Shown here piece by piece: positions 25,190-34,963 of a DNA stretch of 49,241 bases. The position numbers were made by a program, and so were the translations under genes. Below the pieces are notes generated by a model. That model saw only the letters and a list, made by a program, of their open reading frames with translations. It did not search any database and was not told the origin of the DNA. Source of the DNA: Rhodothermales bacterium (GTDB lineage: Bacteria; Bacteroidota; Rhodothermia; Rhodothermales; Bin80); NCBI GenBank assembly GCA_022821875.1, contig JAJECV010000109.1, forward strand, positions 1-49,241. The letters run 5' to 3'. The stretch's first letter is position 1. Each line of letters begins with the position of its first letter.

Positions 25190-26944
25190 TCAGGGTTCTG
25201 GGTCAAGCTGTTGATATTCTATGAGGGCCGCCTGATCGGTAAGGTCTATGATTTTTGCCATTATCTCAAAGCCGGATGTGTCCGTAAGTCTCATGGGCTT
25301 TCCGAACCGGAAACTGACAGGCTGCTGCCTTCCCTGATCAATGGAAATATGGTCCGCGTACAGATAGGTTTGATCAAGATCATTACGTTTCAGGTTCAGT
25401 CGTCCATGCAGTCCGGGAATGTGGCCCGAGGCGTTCAGGAAAATAATGGAGCCTCCATGTATGAGCGGATTCAATTCTACAACTAATCCTTCTTGGTTCG
25501 GAATCCATTGCTGCATGAATGCTGCTGAATAGCCGGGCATTGCGGCATACACCGTCATCGGCAGATGTGAATTATCCAGAGTAAGATTTGCTTCCCCATT
25601 TTCATCGGTGACTGCCCGTACCCGGGATTTATTGGGAAAGAGCGCCAGAATATCCGCGCCTTCTACGGGCTGTCCTTTAGAGTAAACGGTGATGATGGCA
25701 TCCAATGGGGTAATTTGCAACTTAGCGGCGGGGATGATCAAAACCAGATTTGTCTGATCAATGATCCTGTACTCCGGACTGACTCCCAGTAATTCCCGGG
25801 TCTTTTTGAATATGATGGAAACGCCGTCTCCACGCTGTTCCATAATGTACCTCCGATGCTCAGATCCCGGTACGTTCCCGACGGGGAATCGTCCCAACAT
25901 GGATGCAAGCACGGGGTTTCGATCTGCCCGGCCGGAACTCATGCCCTCTATGGTCATCCCATTTGGAAGCGGTCCAGGAGAGTCAATTTCCAGTCTGTTT
26001 TTGAACATGGAAAGTCGGATATGGCGGGCGGCCATGGAATAGTCACGATGAACAACCGCATTTACGATCGCCTCAAATACCGCCGAAAGACGGTATTGCG
26101 GGATATTTTCCCGGGTCGGGGTCTTTCGTGTTGCGACACGCATGTTCCGGGCTACAAACTTCATTGCATCGGCAATCTGAAGGGAGATGGGCCCCTGGAT
26201 TTCCTGTATATCCAAGTGCCCGGAGGATCGGTCTGTACCTCTATACATCGTGGCCCGAATGATGGCCTGGGGTAACCATACATGAGGTGAATTGGTACAA
26301 AGCAGGATTCCGGCAACGGTCGCCCGATCCATTCCACTGACATCGGAGATGATTAATCCCATATTCTTCAATGCAAGGGGAGGATTATCCGCACCTGCTG
26401 CACTGAGCAATGGTTCCCATAGGCGCTCCACGAGTGTATTAAATCCGGTATTTGGAACCGCCTGCCGATCAAACCAGAGATATCGGCTCTGGGCGCGTTG
26501 CTGGGCCAGCCGAAGACGTTCGTCATGCCCCATGGAACGTTTGGTGGGACCAACCCGAAGATAAGCATGCCCCGCCCGCTCATGTACATGTGTTCCTCTC
26601 GGTATTTCTACAAGGATAATGATCTTTCCGTCAAGCTGCCGCTGTTCAAGAATAATATTAAGCGGGGGCTTTATGGTGTCGGCAGATATTTCCGCCAACA
26701 TTAGGCTTAGTGCGGCAGCCTGCTCTCTGGACATTCCCTGAAGTTCTCCGCGGTCTGAAACTCCGCAAAGAAGCACTCCGCCATCCGAATTCGCAAACGC
26801 GGTTATTTCATCAGCGAGGTCGTCTCTTCGGGGACTCTTTGGACGGTTCCCGTTGAATTCAATTTCCTGGAATCCCCAGCGACCATCTTCGCTCAATTGA
26901 AGACGCTGACGGATTTCTGCGTCGGTAATGTTATGGGATGTCAC
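25190..26944 (-). CDS. AlbA_2/HATPase protein with C-terminal Ig-like extension
   Basis: A 584-aa protein. Residues about 25-145 are an AlbA_2 (Schlafen-type) putative nucleic-acid-binding domain (FQEIEFNG, EITAFANSDGGVLLCGV, AYLRVGPTKR). Residues about 285-375 match the HATPase_c_4 domain of RecG-like regulators (EAIVNAVVHRDYS, LEIDSPGPLPNGM). Unusually, about 170 more residues follow, starting near 415 with a carboxypeptidase-regulatory/Ig-like unit (GQPVEGADILALFP, VTDENGEANLTL). No signal peptide is visible. Translation starts at GTG 26944: an in-frame TAA lies just upstream and no ATG is available. Related proteins are described as transcription regulators or defence-linked factors; the role here is unknown. 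Divergent from the TonB receptor gene at 27146. Confidence 0.82.
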   Translation of the reverse strand: MTSHNITDAEIRQRLQLSEDGRWGFQEIEFNGNRPKSPRRDDLADEITAFANSDGGVLLCGVSDRGELQGMSREQAAALSLMLAEISADTIKPPLNIILEQRQLDGKIIILVEIPRGTHVHERAGHAYLRVGPTKRSMGHDERLRLAQQRAQSRYLWFDRQAVPNTGFNTLVERLWEPLLSAAGADNPPLALKNMGLIISDVSGMDRATVAGILLCTNSPHVWLPQAIIRATMYRGTDRSSGHLDIQEIQGPISLQIADAMKFVARNMRVATRKTPTRENIPQYRLSAVFEAIVNAVVHRDYSMAARHIRLSMFKNRLEIDSPGPLPNGMTIEGMSSGRADRNPVLASMLGRFPVGNVPGSEHRRYIMEQRGDGVSIIFKKTRELLGVSPEYRIIDQTNLVLIIPAAKLQITPLDAIITVYSKGQPVEGADILALFPNKSRVRAVTDENGEANLTLDNSHLPMTVYAAMPGYSAAFMQQWIPNQEGLVVELNPLIHGGSIIFLNASGHIPGLHGRLNLKRNDLDQTYLYADHISIDQGRQQPVSFRFGKPMRLTDTSGFEIMAKIIDLTDQAALIEYQQLDPEP

Positions 26945-27145
26945 GATGCTTTATTCAGTGACTGTGTGCAAGGTTCTATACATATAACCTCATATTAAGA
27001 TATAAAAATCACAAGCAATATCAGACATTCCCAGATATTACACCCCCGAAAGCGCAATCCATATTACGTTACAGGGGAGTGCAGTAAGCCCAAAGTTAAT
27101 TTCCGTAACGGTATATTTATGCTGATTTCTGATACGAGAGACACG
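26945..27145. promoter_or_regulatory. divergent intergenic control region
   Basis: 201 bases, clearly more A-T rich than the flanks, between two divergently read genes, so it must hold both promoters. A spaced inverted repeat (CGTTAC 27067-27072 and GTAACG 27105-27110) could be an operator. TATATTTA at 27112-27119 resembles the Bacteroidota -7 element TAnnTTTG imperfectly; if real, it supports ATG 27146 rather than 27119 as the receptor start. Confidence 0.35.
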
Positions 27146-29983
27146 ATGAAAACGGTTAGGTATTGCATTGTCGCTCTACTGGTCCTTCATTGCACGGCAT
27201 CGGTTGCGAGTTCGCAGATCACAGTTCAAGGCACGGTCACCGATGGTGAGACGGCTCTGCCTCTGCCTGGGGTTACCGTATCTGTTCGTGGGACTACGCT
27301 CGGGACCACAACCGCCCTTGACGGAGGCTACACAGTCCAGATTCCGACTGCCGGCGCAACGCTGGTGTTCCGGTTTATTGGATACCAGACACAGGAGGTT
27401 CTTCTGTCGTCAAGTACCGAAGAACTTAATGTCATGCTGATCCCTGCAATCTTCGGTCTGGACGAAGTGGTTATTGTGGGATCACGGCGACAGCCCAGAC
27501 TCCTGAAAGACTCGGCCGTGCCGGTGGATGTACTTGGGGTTTCGGATCTGCAATCATTGGCGACAACGGACATGGATCAGGTTTTACGGTCGCAGATTCC
27601 ATCCTATAATCTTCAAAGTTATACGGGAGATGAGGCGGCTGTGGTGCGTCCGGCAACGATGCGGGGTTTGCCCACCGATAATGTGGTGGTTCTGGTAAAC
27701 GGCAAGCGCCGCCACCGGTCCGCCTCTATTGCACTCTCAGGAAGTTCCTTGAATGTGGGGGCACAGGGTGCGGATCTGAACATGATCCCGACGATTGCCT
27801 TACGGCAAATGGAAATCCTCCGTGATGGTGCGACAGCCCAGTACGGTGCAGATGCGGTTGCGGGGGTATTTAATTTGCAGTTACGCGAAGATAAGCAGGG
27901 GGTACGCTCTCTTGTACGGACGGGGCAGTATTCAAAAGGAGACGGGCGCTATATCCATCTGGCCGCGAATGCGGGGTTTTCGCTACCCTGGAACGGGTTT
28001 TTCAATCTCAGCACTGAGTACAGGGATGTGCAGTCTACAGTTCGCAGTGTTCAGCGCGAGGATGCAAAGAAACTGATTGAGCGAGGTTATCCCGTAAACG
28101 ACCCCGCCCAGATCTGGGGCAGCCCTGAGGTGAGCCACAGTATCCTCGGATTCTTCAATGCCGGACTGGATGTAACCCCCAAAATCCGGGCCTATGCCTT
28201 TGGCGGGGGAGGACGCAGAACCCAGGAGTCCGGATTTTATTTTCGTGCTCCCGGCACGAGAACTGCACGCAGCAGTGTATTTCGCTTTGGTGATGAACGC
28301 GCGGTCATCGACCTGAAACCAGATCAGGGTCCTGACTGCCGAAGTGATGACCGGTTGCCGGGACTGGATGCTTCAAATGCGGAGATCCAGGCATTTATCA
28401 CGGAATTTCGGGGGGAGTGTTATTTATTCAACGAGATGTTTCCGGGTGGATTTACCCCCCGGTTCGGGGGAGATGTATTTGACCTTGGTCTGACAGCGGG
28501 TCTGCATGGGGGTTCTTCGGACGGACTGAACTGGGATGTCAGTGTCAGTGGTGCACGGAGTCATATAAAATTTTTCCTCTATAATTCCATCAACGCCTCT
28601 TTTGGGCCGGACACCCCCAATTCATTCAAGCCGCGCTCGTATGTTCAGCAGGAGGCAGAGGTGTCGGCCGCGTTTTCCGTTCCTTTTCAGGTGCGGCAGC
28701 TGTCTTCCCCGGTCAACCTGGCCTGGGGCGTATCCTGGCGCACCGAAATTTTTGAGAGTCAGGCAGGCGATCCATTTTCCTGGCAGGTGGGGCCCTATGC
28801 CGATCAGGGGTTCAGTGTTGGGGCGAATGGGTATCAGGGATTGAATCCGGTCTTTGCAGGTCGGTGGGGCCGTCCGAACCTTGCAGTGTATGCGGATATG
28901 GAGGCAGACCTGACCCGGCGGCTGGTGGGCAATATTGCGGTGCGATACGAAAACTATACCAGCGATTTTGGCGGAACGCTGAATGGTAAAGTGGCGACAC
29001 TCTATCGGGTAACGGACAAAATTTCCCTGCGTGCAGCAGCGAGTACGGGCTTTCGTGCACCGACTCCCGGGCAGGCAAATCTGAATGTATTCCGAACCAC
29101 CGGATTCTCAAAAGAAAAGGGACTCATTGAGGTTGGGGTTCTGCCGTCTACGCATCCAATTTCGGAAGCGCTTGGGGGCGAGCCCCTGACCCCGGAACTT
29201 GCCCGCAGTCTGTCGTCGGGGCTGATTGTTGAATTTCGGGATGGCCTCACCTTGACCGCCGACTTCTTCACGATTAAGTTAAAGGATCGGCTTTCGTTGA
29301 CCGGCAATATCCCGATCACGGACGAGATCGTACGGATCATAGATTCAAGGGATCTTCTGGGAGGGGTTACCAATATCCGGGAGGTCCGGTTTTACTCGAA
29401 TGATTTCAGTACGCGGACCAACGGGGTGGATGTTTTATTGGCATGGGATCATGACTGGAGCCGCACCCGTGCATCTCTGGGAAGTATTGCCTGGAACTGG
29501 ACGGCGACTTCGCTGACTCATTTTACATCCCCGCAGCAGATCACGGATTTTCTGGGCGAATCGCTGGCGACTCCACTGACCTTGAGCCTGCTGACTCTGC
29601 AGCGACGGATTGAACTTGAGCGCCTGAATCCGAGGCATCGGGTCGTGGCGACCTACCGGCAGGTTGCAGGCCGGTGGTCCGGGCTGCTGCGCATGAACTG
29701 GCTGGACAGCTGGCAGCAGTGCCGCTACGGGAGTTCCACATGCCGCGCAGACGGGATTGATGTTCTGGAGGAATTTCCGGGTTCCTGGATTTTTGATGCC
29801 GAGATCGGATATGCTTTTCGTGATTTCTGGACGATCACATTTGGCATCAACAATATATTGGACGTCGTTCGCAAAGCGCATATTCAGGAAAGTCTCAGAC
29901 AGGGCAACCTAGCCCCTTCGAGTTCTCCGATTGATGCAAATGGAAGGGGCCTATATCTGCGGATTGTATCAAGTATTTACTGA
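27146..29983 (+). CDS. TonB-dependent receptor, single-gene locus
   Basis: A 945-aa outer-membrane receptor. The signal peptide ends near SVASSQ (residue 23). A carboxypeptidase-regulatory-like domain (GTVTDGETALPLPGVTV) covers about 24-105, the plug about 115-235 (VPVDVLGVSDLQ, MRGLPTDNVVVLVNGKRRH, EILRDGATAQYGADAVAGV), and the barrel the remainder, ending YLRIVSSIY with a terminal aromatic residue. The plug is of the catecholate-siderophore/cobalamin style rather than SusC. No SusD or other partner is adjacent: upstream is a divergent regulator-like gene and downstream a convergent ATPase gene. The ligand is unknown; scavenging of a metal complex, vitamin or glycan are all possible. The alternative start is 27119. 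Confidence 0.9.
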   Translation: MKTVRYCIVALLVLHCTASVASSQITVQGTVTDGETALPLPGVTVSVRGTTLGTTTALDGGYTVQIPTAGATLVFRFIGYQTQEVLLSSSTEELNVMLIPAIFGLDEVVIVGSRRQPRLLKDSAVPVDVLGVSDLQSLATTDMDQVLRSQIPSYNLQSYTGDEAAVVRPATMRGLPTDNVVVLVNGKRRHRSASIALSGSSLNVGAQGADLNMIPTIALRQMEILRDGATAQYGADAVAGVFNLQLREDKQGVRSLVRTGQYSKGDGRYIHLAANAGFSLPWNGFFNLSTEYRDVQSTVRSVQREDAKKLIERGYPVNDPAQIWGSPEVSHSILGFFNAGLDVTPKIRAYAFGGGGRRTQESGFYFRAPGTRTARSSVFRFGDERAVIDLKPDQGPDCRSDDRLPGLDASNAEIQAFITEFRGECYLFNEMFPGGFTPRFGGDVFDLGLTAGLHGGSSDGLNWDVSVSGARSHIKFFLYNSINASFGPDTPNSFKPRSYVQQEAEVSAAFSVPFQVRQLSSPVNLAWGVSWRTEIFESQAGDPFSWQVGPYADQGFSVGANGYQGLNPVFAGRWGRPNLAVYADMEADLTRRLVGNIAVRYENYTSDFGGTLNGKVATLYRVTDKISLRAAASTGFRAPTPGQANLNVFRTTGFSKEKGLIEVGVLPSTHPISEALGGEPLTPELARSLSSGLIVEFRDGLTLTADFFTIKLKDRLSLTGNIPITDEIVRIIDSRDLLGGVTNIREVRFYSNDFSTRTNGVDVLLAWDHDWSRTRASLGSIAWNWTATSLTHFTSPQQITDFLGESLATPLTLSLLTLQRRIELERLNPRHRVVATYRQVAGRWSGLLRMNWLDSWQQCRYGSSTCRADGIDVLEEFPGSWIFDAEIGYAFRDFWTITFGINNILDVVRKAHIQESLRQGNLAPSSSPIDANGRGLYLRIVSSIY

Positions 29984-30112
29984 TGATTTTGGTTCTAGCA
30001 GCCCCTCAATCCCGTTCCGAGCAGGCGAGATTCAGACTCACCGGATGGAGTGTTCTGATGCGGTTCGGATTTTTCCGTTATGCTTCTTACTTGGGCGGCG
30101 GTGCTCCGTGCT

Positions 30113-31237
30113 TTAGAAGTAGTTCTCCAGGAACCAGTCCCGCATGGACGGAATGGGGATGGCGTAGCGCCCGTTCCGAAAATCGAGCACGCCCTTATGG
30201 AGTGCGAACTTGAAGACAGTATCTGCTTTGGCTTCGCCGACCGCCTTGATCAGTTGTCTCATTATTACGAGGCCTGTCTGCGTGTGATCTTCTCGCACCT
30301 CGGCAAAGGCGTGGGCGATGGCCTTACGGTGATGTTCCTGAAGCCCGTCTGCGCGGGATTCGTAGAATTTTGTTCGCTCCACTCGTCCAGCTTCCAGTAC
30401 TGCCTGCAGCCCCGTTGAGGTCATCTTCCCCTTAGCCCGCTGCACCTGCAGTGCAGCGATCTGGGCATAGGTCGCAACATGTTGCGGCCAGCCGTAGGTC
30501 TCCGCTGCAATCGTATCAATCCACATGGTCGTGTCGCCTTCTGCGCCGCCATCCTGCGTGAGCCAATCTTTAATGACTTTCCGCTCCTCCTTGGTACTTA
30601 GTGGTCCCAGTTCGACGTAGCAACCAGCCTTGAATCTGGAAATTTTCAGGTCGCTGAATACCTGCTTCGTTGCACTCAGCCCGGCGGCGAGCAGGATCAC
30701 GGGGCGGTCCGCTTCTCCGTTATGGATTGCGGTCAGCATAGACTTTGCCCCCATAAACGGAATCCCCTTCCCCGCAGCAAGATCATCAAGCGACTGCGCT
30801 TCATCCAGCAGGAGCAGGAGTCCACCTTTTCCGCTCTCAATCACCTCCAGGGAGGTTTCTGCAGCGCCACCTCCTGCGACTTCCGCCGTGAGAAGTCCAA
30901 TATCTATGCCAACCTTTCCTTGCGCAAGCCATCTGCGCCAGTTTTTCCATGATTTGTGAATAGACTTATGAAGCACCCGAGGATTTAGAATTTTGTACGG
31001 GTCGACCGCCGCGACCGCGAACTGCTCGGCCGCCGCAATCCGCGCACATTCGGCAAGTAGCGCGGTCTTGCCTGCACCGGGTGCGGCCTGGATCAGGAAT
31101 GTAGTACCTTTGCGGGCATCTTTCTTTACCCGATTCAGCCGCCGATGGAAGTTACCCAGTATTTCTTCTCGTCCGTGGAAGTGCTCTGCCTTTCCTCGGT
31201 CTTCTATGTCATGGTATTGGTCTGCAGAGTCTGCCAT
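30113..31237 (-). CDS. AAA family ATPase with C-terminal helical domain
   Basis: A 374-aa cytoplasmic P-loop ATPase. The Walker A motif is APGAGKTAL (52-60) and Walker B is GLLLLLDEAQSL (139-150). It resembles ATP-binding proteins of the archaeal-ATPase/TniB-like group, with a lid region and a C-terminal winged-helix-like segment (VLDFRNGRYAIPIPSMRDWF). Such ATPases often serve mobile elements or defence loci together with a second gene, but no intact partner is found: upstream (31238-31825) is mostly non-coding and downstream is the convergent receptor. There is no signal peptide or membrane segment. Start ATG 31237 is the first in frame. Confidence 0.8.
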   Translation of the reverse strand: MADSADQYHDIEDRGKAEHFHGREEILGNFHRRLNRVKKDARKGTTFLIQAAPGAGKTALLAECARIAAAEQFAVAAVDPYKILNPRVLHKSIHKSWKNWRRWLAQGKVGIDIGLLTAEVAGGGAAETSLEVIESGKGGLLLLLDEAQSLDDLAAGKGIPFMGAKSMLTAIHNGEADRPVILLAAGLSATKQVFSDLKISRFKAGCYVELGPLSTKEERKVIKDWLTQDGGAEGDTTMWIDTIAAETYGWPQHVATYAQIAALQVQRAKGKMTSTGLQAVLEAGRVERTKFYESRADGLQEHHRKAIAHAFAEVREDHTQTGLVIMRQLIKAVGEAKADTVFKFALHKGVLDFRNGRYAIPIPSMRDWFLENYF

Positions 31238-31825
31238 GGTTCACGGATTGGAGGTTGAGTATAGTACGGGAAATCATTCTGCGTCTTGTTTGTTCCGCTT
31301 CGTCCGCGCCGTAGTCTGTCAGGCATCGGGATGCTTTGCTTGAAGTTCCCGAATTCTCCTTGCCCCCTTAACGCCAGTTCCAACGCTAAGTCGTTTCTTA
31401 ACATGTCCGCGGCATGAGGCCTACGGCTTATCAGATCAAGAGTATCTGTCTGGGAATCGCTATCTGGAGATTGCTAATCTTGCATAAGTTGACCGGTTAG
31501 CTTCAGTGCACCCCCGAACCTTCTTCGCTGGATAGGTCGGGATAGAATTTTCTCTATTGGATGGTGCATGGGAGCAATTGAATCAGGGATACTCCGCAGG
31601 AAGCCATGTTCAAGCTCCCCATATTGCTCAATGGCTACCCTCGTGAGTTGCTGAAAGCATATAAATTCGTGTGCAGGTAAGTGGTTTGAATTTTGCAGTA
31701 GCCGTGAATCCGTAACGCAGGCACCATCCACCTGCAGCATACTTGCCGAGACGCAGATCCGGCCATCTATTCATTTCTACGTTGTAAATTATGGGGTTCC
31801 CCGTAAAGTAATCAAATATCTGTTC
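31238..31825. other. 588-base region with little coding sequence
   Basis: It lies between the divergent AAA ATPase and PSD1 genes and should hold both promoters. The sequence just before 31826 is A-T rich (TTGTAAATTATGG, ATCAAATATC). Apart from one doubtful minus-strand frame listed separately I see no gene, RNA or clear repeat. Short protein-like stretches on the minus strand near 31250-31400 suggest a decayed gene upstream of the ATPase. Confidence 0.4.
31474..31740 (-). CDS. hypothetical 88-aa protein, doubtful
   Basis: An 88-codon frame beginning with ATG (MLQVDGACVTDSRLLQ) and ending KLTGQLMQD. The composition is protein-like, with an Arg-rich stretch (RPIQRRRFGG) near the end, but no domain is recognised and no ribosome binding site is obvious. 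It could be the C-terminal remnant of a larger gene once paired with the downstream AAA ATPase, or chance. Confidence 0.25.
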   Translation of the reverse strand: MLQVDGACVTDSRLLQNSNHLPAHEFICFQQLTRVAIEQYGELEHGFLRSIPDSIAPMHHPIEKILSRPIQRRRFGGALKLTGQLMQD

Positions 31826-34800
31826 GTGTTCGTTTTGCGATTCACCTGGCCCCTGATTCTGCTGTTTCTGGCCGCCTGCAGCCAGTCCCTGTCAGATCCG
31901 GCCGCTGTGCCGGCGACGGTGGACTATAACTGGCATATCAAGCCGATCCTGTCCGACCGCTGTTATAAATGTCATGGCCCGGATGATCAGGCCCGGAAGG
32001 CCGCGCTGCGGCTTGATACACAGGATGGCGCGTACGGAGTGAGTCGCGAAGACTCGACTCTCCAGATCATTGCGCCAGGCAATGCGGCAGCGAGCCTGCT
32101 GATGAAGCAGATCACCAGTGACGATCCCACACAGCGTATGCCCCCGCCGGAAAGTAACCTGTCCCTGACACAGCAGGAAATCGCACTCATTCAGCGATGG
32201 ATTGATCAAGGGGCCGATTGGAAGCCGCACTGGGCGTTCATTCCCCCCGCAGAGCCGGACCTCCCCGAAATGAATCATGACGCATGGGCCCGCGGACCGA
32301 TTGACGACTTCATCCTGCAAAAAATTGAATCGGCGGGGCTGTCCCCATCCGATGAAGCAAGTCGTACGGAACTGCTCCGCCGTGTAACGTTTGATCTGAC
32401 CGGCCTGCCGCCAACCCCGGCGGAACTGGATGCATTTGAGCGTGATGTGCGGCCCGATGCCTATGAACAGATTGTGGATCAGCTCCTTGCACGCCCTGCA
32501 TACGGCGAGCGGATGACCTCCATGTGGCTGGATGTGGCCCGCTACGCCGATACGCATGGGTATCAGGATGATCGTCCAAGGACCATGTGGCCCTGGCGTG
32601 ACTGGGTCGTGCGTGCGTTCAACGAAAATCTCCCGTATGATGACTTTGTGACCTGGCAGATCGCCGGTGACCTGCTGCCGGATGCGACCTTTGAGCAGCG
32701 GCTTGCGACCGGGTTTAACCGGAATCATGCCATTACCCAGGAAGGCGGCGTTGTCGCAGCGGAGTACCTGACGGAATATGTTGCGGATCGTACGAATACC
32801 ATCTCCACGGCATTTCTGGGGATCACCATGGAGTGTGCCAAGTGCCACGATCACAAGTACGATCCCATTCTGCAGGAAGAGTACTACAGCATGTTCGCAT
32901 TCTTTAACGGGGTGGATGAAGAGGCGCAGATCAGCTATTTTGACCTCGCACCAAGGCCCTCCATCCCCCTCGAAGATCCGGTGCTGGAAGCGTCCATTTT
33001 GCAAACGGAGGCAGGCATTGACTCTCTGGAGCCGGTGCTTGCCTCCTGGCCGCAACCGATCCCCCCGTCCGGGTGGGTGCCGAATCCTGCCGCCACAGTG
33101 GCATCGGCACGTCTGCTCTCCCTGCCGCTGGATACATTGAAGCACCTGATCTCCCCCGCACTTGAAGGGCCGGATGCAATGGCGAATACCGGACTCGAAA
33201 AAGTGGTGGCCGTGCCGGCAGTGGTCAGCGGGAGGAAGGGTGGAGCCGTGGAGTTTAACGGGCAAAACTTTTTAAACCTTGGGCTGGAAGCTGATTTTGA
33301 ATGGTTTCACCGGTTCTCCTTGAGTGCATGGGTGTTTGCGAAAGAGCAAGCTAAGGATGTTGCTCTGCTCTCCAAGCGCAACGGGGAGCAGAAACGCAGT
33401 GGCTACGATCTGGTACGGACCCGGTCAGGTCGGCTGCGGCTGAGGTTAATTCATGATGGAGAGCATCAGATTTCGGTGGAATCAGGCCGCTCATTTCTGC
33501 CGAATATCTGGGTTCATGTTTCGGCGACATATGACGGAAGCGGGCGGGCCGCGGGCGTACAGCTGTATCTGGATGGGGTGCGAAGCAGAGTCCGGGTTCT
33601 TGAGGATACGCTTGAACGCGAAAGTATTCTGAACGGGAATGGGCTTTTGGCAGGTCACTGGACTCCCCGGAATCGTACGATTGACGCGATTGAAGGGGTG
33701 ATGGGCGGGGCGTTAGATGAGGTCCATGTCCATGCCCGTGCCCTCACAGACCGTGAAGTTGCTCATCTGGCAGGTCACGTATCCTCTCTTCAGTCGGCTC
33801 AGCACTACCGGGAACATCATGATTCTGCCTTTCAGGCGGCGAACACTGCATTGGACAGTCTGCGGCGCAGCATCCGGCGGATCCCCAATGTGATGGTCAT
33901 GGAAGAGATGCCCGCGCCGCGCACGACCCATGTTCTGGATCGCGGCGCGTATGATGCGCCTCTGGATTCCGTCGGCCCGGCAACTCCGGCCGCAATTCTG
34001 CCGTTTCCCGAGGACCTCCCTCGAGATCGGCTGGGACTGGCACAGTGGCTTATGCACCCGGAGAATCCCCTGACTGCGCGTGTTGCAGTGAATCGATTCT
34101 GGCAGCTCCTCTTTGGAGAGGGATTGGTCAACACTCCCGAAGATTTCGGGAATCAGGGAGCTTTGCCCTCACATCCAGAGCTGCTGGACTATCTGGCGGT
34201 CGCCTTTACAGCCTCCGGATACGACATGAAGGCCCTTCTCAAAGAGATGGCCATGTCCTCCACCTACCGGCAAAGCAGCCGGATCTCCAAGGTTCTGCAA
34301 CAGCGGGACCCGGACAACCTTCTTCTGGCCCGCGCTCCGCGGAAGCGGTTGTCCGCCGAAATGATCCGGGATAACGCACTGTCGGTGAGCGGACTGCTGA
34401 ATCCGGCAATCGGAGGCGAGCCGGTGCGCCCTTATCAGCCCGCAGGACTCTGGAAGGCACTCGCCAATCAGATCGGCGAGAATCGCTACCGTCCCGGTCC
34501 GGATATGCATCGGCGCAGCCTCTATACGTACTGGAAGCGCACGATCCCCCCGCCGGCCATGCTGACCTTTGATGCACCGGAGCGCTCTGTCTGCACGGTA
34601 GAGCGGCAATCAACGGCTACTCCGCTGCAGTCTCTGATCCTCCTGAATGATCCGCAGTATGTGGAAGCCGCACGCGCATTGGCCTCCAGTGTCCGCATGC
34701 ATGAAGCATCCGATGCGCGGCAGCAGATTGCAGCGGCATTCCGCCGGCTGACTTCCAGGATGCCAGAGGAGGCGGAACTGGACGCGTTACTGGATCTGTT

Positions 34801-34963
34801 TCAGGAACAGGCCGCGGAGTTTGAGCAGGATCCGAAGGGGGCGCGGGATCTGGTGACCGTGGGGGTCAGTCCGCTGCGGCAGAATACAGGGATTGCGCAA
34901 CTAGCCGCGATGACCGTTGTAACAAGTACCATCATGAATCTTGATGAAGCACAGTACCGATGA
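31826..34963 (+). CDS. PSD1 protein 1: cytochrome-like, DUF1549, LamG, DUF1553
   Basis: A 1045-aa predicted lipoprotein (lipobox LAAC, Cys18) acting outside the cytoplasm. Domain order: PSCyt1 cytochrome-like region with haem motif CYKCH (46-50); PSCyt2/DUF1549 at about 148-360, containing a second CxxCH (337-341, [12 protein letters not shown]); a LamG/concanavalin-like domain at about 455-655 ([28 protein letters not shown]), a likely glycan-binding module; and PSD1/DUF1553 at about 730-1000 ([31 protein letters not shown]). Start is a GTG at 31826. It overlaps the DUF1501 gene by 4 bases, as PSD1 and DUF1501 genes usually pair. The activity of PSD1 proteins is not established; haem attachment is inferred from the motifs. 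Confidence 0.9.
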   Translation: MFVLRFTWPLILLFLAACSQSLSDPAAVPATVDYNWHIKPILSDRCYKCHGPDDQARKAALRLDTQDGAYGVSREDSTLQIIAPGNAAASLLMKQITSDDPTQRMPPPESNLSLTQQEIALIQRWIDQGADWKPHWAFIPPAEPDLPEMNHDAWARGPIDDFILQKIESAGLSPSDEASRTELLRRVTFDLTGLPPTPAELDAFERDVRPDAYEQIVDQLLARPAYGERMTSMWLDVARYADTHGYQDDRPRTMWPWRDWVVRAFNENLPYDDFVTWQIAGDLLPDATFEQRLATGFNRNHAITQEGGVVAAEYLTEYVADRTNTISTAFLGITMECAKCHDHKYDPILQEEYYSMFAFFNGVDEEAQISYFDLAPRPSIPLEDPVLEASILQTEAGIDSLEPVLASWPQPIPPSGWVPNPAATVASARLLSLPLDTLKHLISPALEGPDAMANTGLEKVVAVPAVVSGRKGGAVEFNGQNFLNLGLEADFEWFHRFSLSAWVFAKEQAKDVALLSKRNGEQKRSGYDLVRTRSGRLRLRLIHDGEHQISVESGRSFLPNIWVHVSATYDGSGRAAGVQLYLDGVRSRVRVLEDTLERESILNGNGLLAGHWTPRNRTIDAIEGVMGGALDEVHVHARALTDREVAHLAGHVSSLQSAQHYREHHDSAFQAANTALDSLRRSIRRIPNVMVMEEMPAPRTTHVLDRGAYDAPLDSVGPATPAAILPFPEDLPRDRLGLAQWLMHPENPLTARVAVNRFWQLLFGEGLVNTPEDFGNQGALPSHPELLDYLAVAFTASGYDMKALLKEMAMSSTYRQSSRISKVLQQRDPDNLLLARAPRKRLSAEMIRDNALSVSGLLNPAIGGEPVRPYQPAGLWKALANQIGENRYRPGPDMHRRSLYTYWKRTIPPPAMLTFDAPERSVCTVERQSTATPLQSLILLNDPQYVEAARALASSVRMHEASDARQQIAAAFRRLTSRMPEEAELDALLDLFQEQAAEFEQDPKGARDLVTVGVSPLRQNTGIAQLAAMTVVTSTIMNLDEAQYR

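Noticed and set aside
31892-33265. A 457-codon open frame antisense to PSD1 protein 1
   Set aside because: Same reason: it mirrors codon structure of the real gene, with no recognised domain and no promoter context.
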